A stretch of 64,000 bases of DNA from Aotearoamyces nothofagi (GCA_015345905.1 JADDTR010000005.1:558001-622000), one strand, 5' to 3'. Positions 1-14,210 are shown, counted from the stretch's first letter. Program-made: numbers and translations. The notes: a model not told the origin generated them from the sequence alone.

Positions 1-2960
1 GACTGTTCCTAAGTGCAACCAGAGGCTACGGCTATCTTGCGGGAAAGGGAGATGCACCGCAAAGCATGCAAGTTCAACACATTAAATTCCCGCCTAAGGA
101 GCAATCAGAGCAGCAGCCGCGATCACCAGGACAATTAACCAACTACCAAGGCGGTGAGCAACCTATAAGCACACAATCCCGTGCTCTTTTAAGCACACGA
201 AGAGGATTGCGATATCCACCCGGAATTGTTTTATGTTTTGTCGAAAAAGATACAAATCGCGGTGCTGACGTCCTATTTCTTTCTGCTCCTGATACTGGGC
301 GCATCGCAGCTCAATCTCGAGATTTGGTTGCTCAAGGCCTAAAATATTACGAGCAAGCTCTCTGGTTGGGACTCGACAGTAAAGCAGAGGCAATAGGGCT
401 AGTTAGCCAGCCATTCTCCGCTACTTCGACGCCTATCGGGTTCGGAAACGAACTTGCTGTTCAGTACGATGCGCCGCCAACAGAGATAGCCATATTGACG
501 AATACTGGTATTCACACAATTCGAAGGAGGCGCCTTGTGGATATATTTGCGGCCGCCATTCGCCATGGTGGAGGCGATGAAGGTTTGGAAGGGGAAATGA
601 AACGATTCATACGACACTATGGCCGCGGCGAAGCAACTGCTGCAGCACTCGCTGTAGCATGTGGACAAGGCGAAGATGTTTCTCCTGGAGATGCTCGTGT
701 TGCCAAAATCCTAGATCCTGCTACTCTCGAGTTTGCACGAAAGGCTTTCGTAGAATTCGGTGGCAGACCATCTGTGAATGAGAATGCTGTTGTGGAAGGT
801 GGTCAGGCCATCGACCATGTGCGCCCATCCGCTCGTCATGAAGGCCTGGCTCTCTACGTTTCTCGCCTTGTACGATCAGTATGGAAGGCTCCCGTCATTT
901 CACAAACACAACCTCCTTCCGGCGCCGGCGTTTCTATAAAATCAACAATTTCACTATCTAAGCTGAGAGCAGTCCAAGAGGACCTTTCGAAGCTTGACGT
1001 TTTCTTGGAGAGGAACAGCACATTCATCGAGGGACTCGCTGGACCCGAAGGCCTCCACCGGGTTGCTAGCAAACAAGAAGAAGTTTCTCTGCAAGGAGAG
1101 CACCGAGCTTTACACTCCCTTAAGGTACTGACAAAGAGCATCGTCGAAGGTATCTCTTTCGTCCTTATGTTATTCGATGAACGCATCGATGAGCTTTGGG
1201 CATCTTTGGATGACACTACCAGACAACGATTGCGACAGCTTTCTTACGAAACTCTCTTCTCTGCCATCGAAGGTAGGGACCTGGGGAAGGTGCTCGTTAA
1301 GGCCATCGTGAACCGCAATATAGCCAATGGTTCCAATGTGGACACGGTTGCGGATGCCTTACGGAGAAAGTGTGCAAGTTTCTGCAGTGCTGGGGATGTC
1401 ATGGTATTCAAAGCCCAAGAACAGCTTAAGAAAGCATCAGAGATTGGCGCCAACACAGATCAAGGGCGAATCATGCTAAATGAAAGTTTACGGCTCTTTG
1501 AACAGGTCGCAGAAAGCCTGTCACTAGAGGTACTGGAGTCTACTGTCAACCAATTTATAGAGGTTGGATTCTACGCCGGAGCGATAAAGCTCGCTTTGAG
1601 TGTTGCTGCCGAGATAGATAGAGGCAATAGAGCTCTTTCCTGGGTCAACGATGGCAAACCTGAAGGTGATCCTCGAGCCGAGTTCTTCGAGATGCGGAAG
1701 AAATGCTACGATCTCATTCAGAAGGTGCTGGAAACAGTTGACAGAGTCTCTAGTAAAGAACCTGAGATGATAGATGGCCGTTATACTGTCATTGCTAAGA
1801 AGCGCCAAGAGGCATACTCGGTCGTTAATGCGTCGGACGATGAGGTGTTCCACTACGACCTCTATGACTGGTACCTATCTCAAGGCTGGACCGACCGGTT
1901 ACTCTCGGTTGATTCTCCATTCGTTATCACCTATTTGCAGAGGCTATCTCACATCAGAGTCGAACATGCCGATCTCTTATGGAGATTTTATGCGAACATG
2001 GAGAAATTCTTCCAGGCTGCAGAAGTTCAGTTGGAACTCGCTAAGAGCGATTTCCCCTTGACATTAAAATCCAGGATTGAGTATCTTAGCAGAGCCAAGG
2101 CGAATGCATCGACAACCACACCTGGAGTTGGAAGGCAGGCACGGCAAGTGCTTTTGCACGAAGTTACCGAGCTCTTGGAAGTTGCGAATATCCAAGATGA
2201 AATTTTACAGCGATTGAAAGGAGATCCAAGGCTCCATCCGGACAGGAAGCCACAGACAATACAAGAACTGAACGGGCAGGTGTTGCCTCTGAACGATGTA
2301 AGCTATGTCCTTCTACCTTGTATTTCCGCCGTGACTAACATTGTTTAGCTCTATAATCAATACGCAGATCAGGCAAGCTACTTGGACATCTGTCTTTTAA
2401 TATATCAAGCTGCGGATCACCGCAATTCCGAAGATATCTCCTCGACCTGGGAAAATCTTGTAGCAAAAACACACGCCGATGCTATTGCAAAAGGCGAGTC
2501 GCCCTTACCCTATGAAGCTGTCATTTCTGCCATCAAGGAGATAGCTCCCCGCTTAGCATTATCTGAAATCATATTTCCTCCCGATGTGGTCATTCGCATG
2601 CTCGAGAGATATGCTTTCGAGTACCAGCGTGGTGTTGGACCGGACACGTGGGTCATGGACCTTTTGCTAGACATTGGAATCCCTCACGAGACCATCCTAG
2701 GCGTCCTCGAAAATATGCTTTACAACGACGAGGCACCTTTCCAGGGTCGAAATAGACGTATTGTTGCTAAGGATATGCTCTACATTATACGGAAGTGGTA
2801 TGAACACTGTGTACGTAGCAACAAGAATGTCTTCGGCTCGGAAGAGAATGCTACAACAACCAGCCAGATGTTGACGGTGCTGGTGCAAAATGGATTGGAC
2901 AGAGAACAGGCGGCGGAAGCTCTGGAATTGAGGCAGAAGATTGAGAGGTCATATCGATGA
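1..2960 (+). CDS. NUP170: Nucleoporin NUP170/NUP155 family, C-terminal part (5' end outside window)
   Basis: Scaffold nucleoporin of the inner ring of the nuclear pore complex, which links the membrane ring to the channel nucleoporins. The reading frame is already open at base 3, so the N-terminal beta-propeller lies upstream of the window; about 968 residues are visible. Exon 1..2297 and exon 2349..2960 flank a 51-base phase-0 intron (GTAAGC...TTTAG, branch region GTGACTAACA). The visible part holds the link after the propeller (RRRLVDIFAAAIRHGG), followed by the long all-alpha solenoid typical of Nup155/Nup170, ending at ELRQKIERSYR. No membrane segment or low-complexity FG region is seen, as expected for this family. 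The methionine at base 66 is internal and not the start. Identity is from recognition of the family pattern; confidence is high for Nup155/170 and lower for which yeast paralogue it matches. Confidence 0.88.
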
Positions 2961-3404
2961 CGCAGTTGATGATGAATTGTTTGTAGTGTCGAGGTTGGAA
3001 AGGATGCATGCACGCATGATACTGGCGTTTGGTAGGGTAACGACTCATTGGCGAGCGTCCCTACACGTTTATCCTTGAGCGTATATATGAAATGAAAAGC
3101 ACACTTGACTGATGTTGTAATTAATAGAAAATGATATGGTACCTACTTCAATCGAAGTAATCTCGCTCCAAGACTAATGCTTTAATCTTTTTCTGGCATT
3201 CGGAATGTCCTGAAATCATTTCAAACAGCTGATCCCGATAGACATCACGTGTGATAAGGCTGATTCTACAACAGGATGGCCGACTAACGACGACGCGTCT
3301 AGCAACAACACATCGCGACAATAAGGGGCAATCAAAGCCATCTCAATAGAAATCCAATCAGAGAAACGCGCCTAAGAGTTGGTAAATCTGTAGAAGCACA
3401 GAAG
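2961..3404. other. Intergenic, NUP170 3' flank and TMEM97-like promoter
   Basis: 444 bases between two genes on the same strand. The first part is probably NUP170 3' UTR. The remainder precedes the ATG at 3405 and is the likely promoter. I see no further ORF, RNA or repeat in it. Confidence 0.5.
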
Positions 3405-4718
3405 ATGGCGATTTCCATCTTCAAGCGGAAGCGCGACCTGGCGTACCTGGCGTATTTCCTCATCCACGTGCCCGTCATGCTCCGTATGTCTCGCCGTCCC
3501 CATTTACCCAGCCCAGCCCGCCGCCGCCCGCGACGTCCTCCCGCCCCCCTCGCACCCCCCGACCGAGCCCTCCCATCCCCTACGTGAAGAGGAACCCAGC
3601 TGATGTTTTGACTTTGCCGCAGTGGTGGATCTGGTCCCTCTCTACCCGGCGCATCTGGTGCCGGCGCTGTCGACCAGGCTGAGGGAGTATTATATCACGA
3701 CGTATCAGGACCAGTTCTTCGTGTCGCCGCCGCCGTTCTTCGTCTTTTTCGCGTGGATGGAGGCGGGGTTCCACGTGCCGGTCACGCTTTGGGCGATCTG
3801 GGCGCTGTTGAATGGTGTGTTTTCTCTTTTCTGCTCTTCCCACTTCTCATGTCTATCGGGCTATTTGTTTATTTGTCTCTGCGGTTCTCTCTTTCCTCTC
3901 CTCTATCATCTACCTCTTTCTCTTTTCCTTTTCCCTTTCCTTCTGCCGTGATGGCCCTCGTATATATAGCAGCACCGGAAGTCGAGAGTTCTAAGGGGGG
4001 AAAAGGAATGGCAACTTCATTTGAGGGTCCAATCAGCTGACCGTGTGATATATACAGACCATCCTAAAATCCCACTCGTCCTCCTGATTTATGGCCTGCA
4101 AACCTTCATCACAACGGCAGTTTGCATGGTTGATTATTTCGCCTGGACGACAGTCTCGTCGGGGGTCAAGGCTCAGCTTAACACGCTTTATGGCCCCTAT
4201 TTGGGTATTGGTACGCTTAATCTCTGTCTTGTTCTCTGCTCTTATATCTTGTCTTCTTATCCGTCCTACGTCCATTCTACCCAGGTTTTTCTCCAATTTT
4301 AAATCTTGCTACTTTCGTACCATCCTTCCCTTTCCGTCCCAGCTTTACGCCCCCTCGCCACTACTCCCGTCTCCAACCTCCTTTTCCTCAACTGTGCATT
4401 CAACCACATCCACCACCTCCCCCAAACCCCCCCTCTCACTCCACCCACCCTCATACTAACCCGCACCACCCAGCCCTCCTCATGGTCATCGACACCACAA
4501 TCCGCCTCAACACCATCATCAACGCCTCCCCGCCCCCACCCAAGCCCAAGCCCGCCTCCAAACCCCGAGCCGCGCGCAAAGCAAAAGCCATCAAGGCCGC
4601 CACTCCGAGCCTGGATGACGCTCTGTACAACGAGACCGAGTCGCCGGCGCCGACGCCGACGCCGGCGGCCAAGAAGAGGAACACGAGAAATACGCCGAGG
4701 AGGAGGAGGGATGCGTAG
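3405..4718 (+). CDS. EXPERA-domain membrane protein, TMEM97 / sigma-2 receptor family
   Basis: Four exons: 3405..3483, 3623..3814, 4058..4210, 4474..4718 (222 aa). All introns are GT-AG and phases match (1,1,1); intron 3 has a clear TACTAAC branch. The protein starts with a basic patch (FKRKRD), then four hydrophobic segments with the family signatures: VDLVPLYP near the first helix, a WMEAGF stretch in the second, DHPKIPLVLLIYG in the third, and LLMVIDTTIRL after the last. TMEM97-type proteins are ER sterol-binding four-helix proteins related to EBP; the yeast relative is Ema19. The C-terminal 70 residues are K/P/T-rich and end in a basic run (RNTPRRRRDA), longer than the short KxKxx tails of animal members and possibly an ER-retention signal. 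Family assignment is firm; the ligand is unknown. Confidence 0.82.
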
Positions 4719-5141
4719 GCTTGTGGGGGGGCTGGGCGCGAGAAGACGACGTGTGAGAGAGCGGGCGCTGGAGCGTTGCCGTGTAAAGTGCTGTGCCGTG
4801 CTGCATAGGGTCACAGAAGGGATGATAAGGCAAGGAAATAGCCTCGGTGCTCGACGCTCGAGACGAGACGAGACGAGACCAGACCAGACCAGAGTTAGAT
4901 AAGATCCCCCGCACCAAGTACGAAGACTAGAGCCGGGGCAGGGGCGACGACACCTACGCGAACACCAGAGCAAGAGCCGATCAGAAGTCCAGTCCAGTTC
5001 AGTTCAGAATAGGACACCAACCCCCCGCGCTAGCACCGCTGGCTTCCTATCTTCTATCTCCTATGCCTTGCCCTGCTCTCTCTCTCTATCTATCTATCCA
5101 TATACCCCTGCAGGGATCCATAGCGGGAGTTGGGGACCTTT

Positions 5142-5176
5142 TTTCTTCTTCTTCTTCTTCTTCTTCTTCTTCTTCC
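5142..5176. repeat. (CTT)n microsatellite
   Basis: About eleven uninterrupted CTT units lie in the 3' flank of the TMEM97-like gene, immediately before a G-rich block. Confidence 0.9.
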
Positions 5177-5184
5177 TTCGGCCG

Positions 5185-5345
5185 GGGGAGGGTGGGGGAG
5201 GGGTTCTCTTTGGGGGGTTTTAGGAGGTTTTTTAGGAGGGGTTTTAGGAGATGTTCTCTTTGGGAGAGGTTTTAGGAGGGGTTTTGTTTTAGGAGGGGTT
5301 CTCTGGGGGTCCTCGTTTGGAGTTTTGGGAGGGGTTTCCTTTTGT
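5185..5345. repeat. G-rich imperfect repeat built on AGGAGGGGTTTT
   Basis: Around ten diverged copies of a TTTTAGGAGGGG-like unit, with many runs of four or more G on the plus strand. Such G runs could fold into quadruplexes; that is inference. Confidence 0.7.
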
Positions 5346-5878
5346 GGGGTTTCTCTTTTTAGAATCCAATCCAATCCAGTTCAACTCAATTCACTCCTGC
5401 TTCTGCTTTCCCACAATACCGACCGACCGACCAACCAATCGACCGGTTGCGATCCGTGGTACAATCACTTCTTCATCCTCACCTATCATCATCACTTCAT
5501 CATCATCATCATCTCGCTGAACCATAGCAACGCCAGTACGAATCTGCGTTTTTTTTTCTCTCTCTTCGGGAGCAAAGATGTGTAAATATATAAATATATA
5601 TCCCCCAGTTTGAGAGGGGAACAAACCAGCCAGCCCAGCCAACCCAGCCAGCCCAGCCAAGAACAAATGCCAGAGACCACCAGGGGAGGGAATCAGAACA
5701 ACACACACACGAGTCAGCATCGCCGGCGCAGGAGCGAAGGCTGGCTCTAGATTTATGCATTACATATCTGATAGAGCGTCGCGCGTCGTCAGGACGTGAA
5801 GGATATAATCCTGAGCATACAGGGCTTGATGTATATAAGTTGGTTCCGTGCTCTCCCGTCCCAAGGAGGCAGCGGGCC

Positions 5879-6954
5879 CTAGTCCATCCTCTTGCCACCC
5901 ATCCCCCACCCGTTCCCAACACCGCCGCCGTACCCGCCTAGCGGAGTCGCGCCGCCCATGCCTCGCGCTCGAGCCCTGAGCCTTTTGGGCAACACGACGC
6001 CCCAGAAATAGACCGTGCAGACACTGACCCCGGCGCCGAAGGCAACCATGCAATAAAACACCGTGCTGGCGTAAACGTGCCCGCCCATCCCGTTCCACTC
6101 ATACCTCCCGTTGGTGGTCGGCAGCGCCGGCGTCGGGAACCAGCGGATGCTGAAAGAGAGCGGCAGCGGGTCGCCAATGACCAGTTTGTGATTCGAGTTC
6201 GCAAAGAACGGCGAGGAGCTGTGCGGGTCCTTGCTCGAAGCCGCGAGTGGCGATGTCGAGTACGCAGCCCCGGAGTCGATGACGCCCGAGTCGTGCTTCT
6301 GCAGGTGGTGCTTCGGGACGCTGTGCAGGAGGATGTTCATGTGCGTGCTGACGTGGAGATGGCTAAGCTGGAGCGTGCCCGCGAGCGCAAAGATGAGCGG
6401 GACGTATTCCTGGTCGTCGTCGGTTTTGGGGTGGTCGGGCAGGGAGGCTATGGGCGGAGGGCGGGCGGGGAGTCGGCAGGTCAGGGGCGCATCGTTATGG
6501 ATATAGAATTCGAGGAGGTGGAAGATGGGGTCGGAGACCAAGGCTATGGTGCAGTTGAGATCGGCTTCGACGCCGTAATGGAGTTCGAGGGGGAGCCCGG
6601 TTTCGTTACAGGTCATGAAGGGGATGTATTTCAGGTTGTGCTGCGCGTCCTGGATGTGTTCACCGGTCTCACTGCATGTATGTCAGTAAATCCAGAGGTG
6701 CAACCCTCCTCCAAACCCTCCAGACTCCAAACTCCAAACCCTCCAACCCCCAAACCCCCCTCCAGATCTTCAAAGGCTGCAACTTACATATTCCGTTCCA
6801 AACACTCCACCGGGATCTTCGCCCCATAATGATACTGAGGTTTGATATCTGGCGCCGCCGGCTCGCTGGCACCTGCGCAGCGTACATTCAAGCTGGCGAG
6901 CGCAAGAACCAGTGCCGTTATGGCGCTCTGCCGTCGCCATCTGCCGGGCAGCAT
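5879..6954 (-). CDS. Conserved fungal type I membrane protein of unknown function
   Basis: Two exons on the minus strand: 6954..6788 and 6671..5879, with a GTAAGT...GCAG intron of 116 bases (319 aa). Residues 1-27 form a signal peptide (basic MLPGRWRRQ, then a hydrophobic core and small residues near CAGASEP). The lumenal or extracellular part carries several cysteines (PVECLE, MTCNETG, NCTIAL, LTCRLP) and N-glycosylation sequons at NET and NCT. A single transmembrane helix lies at about residues 257-283 (VFYCMVAFGAGVSVCTVYFW), followed by a basic stop-transfer KRLRARARG and a glycine-rich tail. This is a type I topology with a short cytosolic tail. I do not recognise the family. The signal peptide, the sequons and one clean intron make it a credible gene rather than a chance frame. 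Confidence 0.7.
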
Positions 6955-7389
6955 CTTCTTGTAGGAAATATTACGCGCCGCCCCTCCGAAAAATAAGCAG
7001 AAGGAAGGAAAGAAGCTGGAGCGTATTATTCTATCTTGCCATGGCTGGCGTGTCGTGCGTGGGTGCGCTTGTAGCTTTTGGAGATGACAGCTTTGAGCTC
7101 CGTTGTTGCAAGGCTGTGCGCTAAGCGAAATCTGGGGAACAATCCTAGGGAGCAATTCTATTCAGGCACGGCAGTCACATGCTTGAAGGACAAAGGAGAC
7201 AGTATAGATTTCCAGGTCAGCCACAGCTAGTATATTTCGAATTCTAGCAATATAAAAATATTTAACGTAATTTCATCCATCTACCCATATCCCTGATATT
7301 TATAATTCGCAACTTTTGGACAGAACCTAGGCATCCTCGACTTATTCACTGCCAGCCCTTGATTCTAGCAGGGGGGTTCAAACTCGCGC
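6955..7389. other. Intergenic between two minus-strand genes
   Basis: 435 bases. The right part is 3' UTR of PGI and the left part is the promoter of the type I membrane protein gene. No other feature was seen. Confidence 0.5.
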
Positions 7390-9134
<1,745 letters not shown>

Positions 9135-10196
9135 GTTGCTGAGTATGCTGCAGAGGTCGGCTAGATGTATAAAAGGGGCAGTTCTATGAAACTGACGACC
9201 GTAACCAAGTAGTAAAATACTCCGCTATTGGAATCAAAGGCTTTGTGACGGTCGATGGTAGTGAGACTCCGTCAATCTACAAATAATGCTACGTTAGCAT
9301 TCTTAGTCTCCTTGCTCACAAAGATATGCGCTGAGAAGGATCTCTTTAGGCTTCTCAGTGTGCAGTTTCAGGATCATGGTGACAGTTTTCTGGTCCGACA
9401 TCTAGTTGGCGTGATGTAGCAGTAGAGGGTGAAAATATAATCAACCCATGCAAAACTGGTGTAGCTCAATTGACATCTGAGAGATACAAGCTTACCGGTA
9501 GTTAATATTCTGAGTCTTCTCTTAATTATTACGTTCGAGTGCCTGAGGACGCAGTGTATAGGGAGATTATTAGAAAAGATGAAGCTGTCGATGCTCACGG
9601 AGGGGGGGGGGGCAGCTTCGCTTATGACGTTCATTCCTGAGTCCGGCCGAACATCCCACTTCTAGCGCCTTTAGACCCATTTACCTAACTTTCTCTGAAT
9701 CAAACCGAGACTAATCTCTCATGTAATCACGCAACACGAAATGGTTCAGCATCATGCATGTTACTACTAAAGAAAATTTGGGTGAGCCCCGAAATAACTG
9801 CGTGTCATTTTTTGGACGGCACACGTGATTATGTCGCCTGAGCCGCACTTATACTCACTGGCCATTTTGTCAGGCGATCAAAGCCGAGAAGATATCAATC
9901 GGTTGGTTGGTCTTTCTATCTATTTTTGCCGTTGCTACAGCTAGCCAGAGTACAAGCCAGCCTCGGTAGAATCCCGTTATAACGCCTCGTGAAATCGCTA
10001 CCTGAAACAAATCTGATACGTGTAGATGCTTCTCCTTTGAGGATCAGACAGTGCTACAAAATGCGACCATTGAGCTACAACCTAACCCATTCAATTGCCC
10101 ACGTGCATAATGCTGGTACCTTGAGATGCTTCCATGGGAACTGACATGAACACGACGTTTCCATAAATCATTCTACATCAACCATCCGAGCCTGGT
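9135..10196. other. Intergenic, PGI promoter and SCH9 3' flank
   Basis: 1062 bases. It carries a run of 11 G at about 9602-9612 and two CACGTG palindromes (about 9831 and 10100), possible bHLH sites. No credible coding frame was found. Confidence 0.5.
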
Positions 10197-12411
10197 TCAA
10201 CTGCTATCTTGAACACTTCCAACAAATGATGGGTCCTTCAGACTACCTCCAGCATCGCCTAGACCAGCGACAGGACGATTGTATGACCACCCACTGAATT
10301 GTTGCTGCATTGTTTGGGAAAGGACTGGACCGTCGACAAACGAATCGGCGGGGGCTTCAGATGTGAATTCATGGTCAAAGTTGGCGGTATCCAGTGCATC
10401 GACCTTTAAAGATGTTAACATAATTCATTGGACGACATGAAGAATACTTACCACATTGGGCTTGAAGGTCGGCTCATACTTTCGCTGCAACAATTTGCGC
10501 CAGTCGATGCTGTGGAAGAATGGATGAGCCTTGATTTCCGAAGCACCTTGAGCTCCCAATCTTTGCTCGGGCTTGCGATTGAGAAGCTTCGTTAGGAGAT
10601 CCTTTGCAGCAGGTGGTACGACATCCGACCCAGGGAAATGGAGAGGCTCCGAGAGGATCTTGCGATACATCTCGTTGGTGTTTTCGTCATAGAAGGGTGG
10701 AAGACCCGTCAACATCTCGTATAGTAACACACCAAGCGTCCACCAATCAACAGTCTTAGTATATCCTTGGCCGAGCAAGAGCTCAGGAGCCAGGTATTCA
10801 GGAGTACCACAGAAGGTATTTGTCCTATCCTCATCCTTCATATCGAGTTTGCAGAGACCAAAGTCACACAAGGCAATGTGTCCAGAATAATCCAAAAGGA
10901 TATTCTCCGGCTTTAGGTCACGGTAAATAACATTGAATCCGTGCAGACACTCCAAGGCACACAGGAGCTCCGCTGTGTAGAATCTCGAGCGGTTGATGTC
11001 AAAACGCTGCTCTTTTTGAAGGTGGTGGAACAGCTCGCCGCCGTTGACAAAAGCCAAGACGAAATAAAGTTTCTCTGGAGACTGGAAGGAGAATTTCAAT
11101 GGGACGATGAACGGATTGTTGATCTGTGCCAGGACCGACCTCTCTGCCAAGGTATGTGCCACTTCCGATCGGGATATGATGTGAGCCTTTCGAATAGTCT
11201 TGAGAGCGTAAATCCGCTGTGTATCCTTCTTCTTAACCTGCATAACCTTGCCAAAGCTTCCCTTCCCAACCACCTTGAGGAGTTCGAAATCTTCAATAGT
11301 CAATGCTTTATGCCTGGTCTCAACGTATGCCACTCCCAGACGAATCTTTCCGGTACCGTATAGTAGTGGTAGCCACTCTGCACCAGTTTGCCCGAGCGTG
11401 CGCTCCCGATTGGCATGCTCATTTGCCGCCTTCTCGCGATCCTTCTTACTAGCCTTTGGATCTTCAACAAAATTCTGCTTCTCCTCAAATCTTGGATTAA
11501 CGCGAGTAACACCCAAGAAAATATCTTGACTTCTTCCAGATCCTGGAGCTGCATTTGGATTCCGTAGGTAGAGATGGACTGCTAAATCAGTAACTCGAGA
11601 AACATCAAACTTGTATTGAGTGTTGTCACCAGCCCACAAAGGATTCTCGGGTGTTCCTGAGACGGCATTGACGAAAACCTGGACCTTGTCAAAGTCTAAA
11701 AGTGCATATGGAAGGTATTTGGAAGAGTATCGACCGTGATTCGTAGGCACAGAACTGAATCCCCCACCCGATGTCTGTGGTCGCGCCTTGCCGTTCACGA
11801 AGGATCCGGAGACACTCTGTGATGAACTCGGTCGCAACGATCCAGCCACACCGAAACCACTGCCAGCAGATAGAGAATTTTGTGTGTGCTGTTGACTGAA
11901 GGTCTGCTGATACTGCTCAGGAAGAGAAAAGCCAGATCCCTCGTGCAGAGTGACAATGAGGATTCCGGGTTTTGGCTCAGCTTGCGGTTGTGTAGCAATG
12001 GCCTCCGAAGCAGCTGTGAACATTAGTAACCGCACGTACTACACATCTGTGAAAGCGGACAAACCTATGCCATTGTCACTGAAACTACTGCTGCCACTGC
12101 TGGCGCTTAACTTCTCGCCCTTGGCTGCCTCGGCATGGAGAGTTGATGAGGACGGGTTTCGAGAGAAGGTGCTGGCAAGAGGTCCGAGGTGTGTCTCCTT
12201 GAGCTCTGTAGACACAATTAGTGAGATGACGATCCAGAGGGGAAGAACAGAGAAGAATAAATCTAATCGTCGTCCCCTTGCGCAGATCTTGGCAGTATTG
12301 CAGGTCTGGATCTGGCTAAGGACGCGAAGATGGGGTAACTGTAGAATGCGGAGCATAGGGGGGTGCTGCGCAGGATTGATCAGACGTACTCTTGGTGAGT
12401 TTCCACGACAT
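10197..12411 (-). CDS. SCH9: AGC protein kinase Sch9 (C2 region plus kinase)
   Basis: Nutrient-signalling serine/threonine kinase downstream of TORC1. Four exons on the minus strand: 12411..12390, 12205..12065, 12013..10452, 10403..10197 (643 aa). Exon 1 has only 22 bases; joined to exon 2 it gives MSWKLTKKLKETHLGPL, which looks like the fungal Sch9 N terminus and fixes the start. A C2-like region lies at about 65-290. The kinase domain (about 297-556) has GKGSFGKV at 304, the ATP lysine in YALK (K326), catalytic YRDLKPEN (D420), DFG (D438) and a PDK1-type activation loop TFCGTPEY (T454). The AGC tail ends in a hydrophobic motif FSGWSY (S615); the expected turn motif reads GPVLSQTM without an S/T-P site. 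The start lies close to a minisatellite-rich upstream region shared with the divergent epimerase gene. Confidence 0.93.
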
Positions 12412-12820
12412 CGCGTTATCCTCCCAGAGGTATGATCGACGGCGGTTTGTGAGGTGTAGAGGTCGGCGAGGTTGCAGAGGCTGAGATGGAGATGCTGAGG
12501 GTTTTTGGTGTTGATGCGTGCGGTGAGATAACAGTAAGGTTCCCGCTATTCGTCTGTGCCCCGCCGAGAAGGAGGTGTGACGGCAACCGATGGGCTGAGT
12601 GAATCGAATGCGCTGGGATCAGAGACGATTGCGACAAAACGGGAGGGCGATTAGGAAGTTGCACGGAGGCAGGAGAAGGGAGAAGGGAAAAGGATGTGAA
12701 GGAGGCGAAGGAGAAGGAGAACAAGAACTCGAAGTCTGGCTATAATTATCGAGGCACGTTTTTTGAGTGGCTTGGACACGGGTGGACGCTGGCAGATGGA
12801 TGATGGAGTGGCCGCAGCAG

Positions 12821-12874
12821 GCAGGGCAGGCAGGGCAGGCAGGGCAGGCAGGGCAGGCAGGGCAGGCAGGGCAG
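12821..12874. repeat. 9-bp tandem array, unit GCAGGGCAG x6
   Basis: Six perfect copies in the SCH9 5' region. The unit length is a multiple of three, so every frame through it is open, which explains the spurious long ORFs. Confidence 0.92.
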
Positions 12875-12926
12875 GCAAAAGCAAGCAAGTCGCGTAGCGG
12901 TAGGGGTAGCGAGGGTACAGCCAGCA

Positions 12927-13082
12927 GTGGACGATAGTGGACGGTAGCAGGCTGGGCTACAGTGGACAGCAGCGGACGACAGTGGACGGTAGTGGACGGT
13001 AGTGGACGGTAGCGGGCTACAGTGGACAGCAGCGGACGATAGTGGATGGTAGTGGACGACGGTAGCGGGCCACAGTGGACAC
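12927..13082. repeat. Minisatellite built on AGTGGACGGT with a higher-order unit
   Basis: Variants of a 10-base unit (AGTGGACGGT, AGCGGACGAY) are organised into two larger copies, each containing GCTACAGTGGACAGCAGCGG. Copies differ by single bases, so the array is older than the 9-bp array beside it. Confidence 0.85.
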
Positions 13083-13135
13083 GGGCAGTAGAACGAACTG
13101 GATGTTTGCAGGACCAAGCGGGCGCTGGGCTGTAG

Positions 13136-13168
13136 CAGCCAGCAGCCAGCAGCCAGCAGCCAGCAGCA
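13136..13168. repeat. 7-bp tandem array, unit CAGCAGC
   Basis: Four to five consecutive CAGCAGC-type units, close to the previous two arrays. Confidence 0.8.
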
Positions 13169-14210
13169 TCCCTAAGCCCCCGTAGCACCGTGGCCCCGCT
13201 GGCACCCAGGCTACTTGCAGCCCTGGCAGCCCCGAGCGCACTCCCTCAAGCCCCCAAGGACCCCTCCTCCGGACGGCACCATGTCAAGGATTCCTGCACA
13301 GCTGCACAGCTGCATTCTGGCTGTGCAGTCGGGGACATATGGCACAGTGCAGTACGGACAGCACACAGCAGCATCTACAGCTACATGCTGCATCGGATAT
13401 ATAGCAGAGGATGTACTGCGCAGTACATACGGGACCGTACATACAGTGCAGTGCATGCATACATACATGCACACAGCGCATGCACAGCCGGAGGCGAGAC
13501 CGGCTGGCCCGTTCCATGCCGAGCTGAGCTGGAATCCATCGCCCGATCTGCCGACTGGCGGCCTCAGCACCCAGTAATGCACCGCCGTCCTGCTCATACA
13601 AAACACACTCAACCACAGCGCTGTGTCGGATACAGCACAATGCTCTCGCGTGATTCATCCCAGGTCACATGATCTCCAACGAAGAGACGTGGTGGTTTTG
13701 CGAGAATGCGAGATACAGGCCATCTCGTCTGCATCTCCCTCTCCGTCTCTCTCCATCTCCCTCGCCACAGCGTCATCGACGCATCATCATCCATCCTCCG
13801 AGGCGCAATCCCACAGGCCGTGGTAGCCGCATGAGCTGAGGCGGCTATTGCGCTCGCTTGGCGCTACCAGGAGAGAGACTTGTGCTGGAGAGCTGCAGAC
13901 AGCTGCACACTGCACACTGCACCGCCTGCCAACTCCCCAACCCGAGGCATAATGCTGCTATGAGCATCTCGACGAACGAACCGCGCAGTCAGGTCACAGT
14001 GCAACGGGCGAACCGCCAGGAGGCTTCTGCTCGTGTCTTCTTCCTTGTTGCGTCCTAGAACCTCGTTCTCTGCTTATCTAAGCCGTTCTCAGGCTTGCTT
14101 GGTAAGCTTAAGTCGAGTAAGCCTCAAACCAGCCCACAATTGTCCCATCCGAGCTGTTGGCGGGGGAATCCAACGCCGTGTTAAGATCCGATATCATATC
14201 ATATCGTCTC

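Larger units (their letters stand above)
4719..5878. other. Intergenic, repeat-rich convergent region
   Basis: 1160 bases between convergent genes. It holds short direct repeats such as GACGAGACGAGACCAGACC near 4863, a (CTT)n microsatellite, a G-rich imperfect repeat block and a (CAT)n tract near 5490-5514. Open frames here are low-complexity and no gene was recognised. Confidence 0.5.

Noticed and set aside
12619-13188. Minus-strand frame with repeated CPACPACPA residues
   Set aside because: It is created by the 9-bp and 10-bp arrays, whose period keeps frames open.
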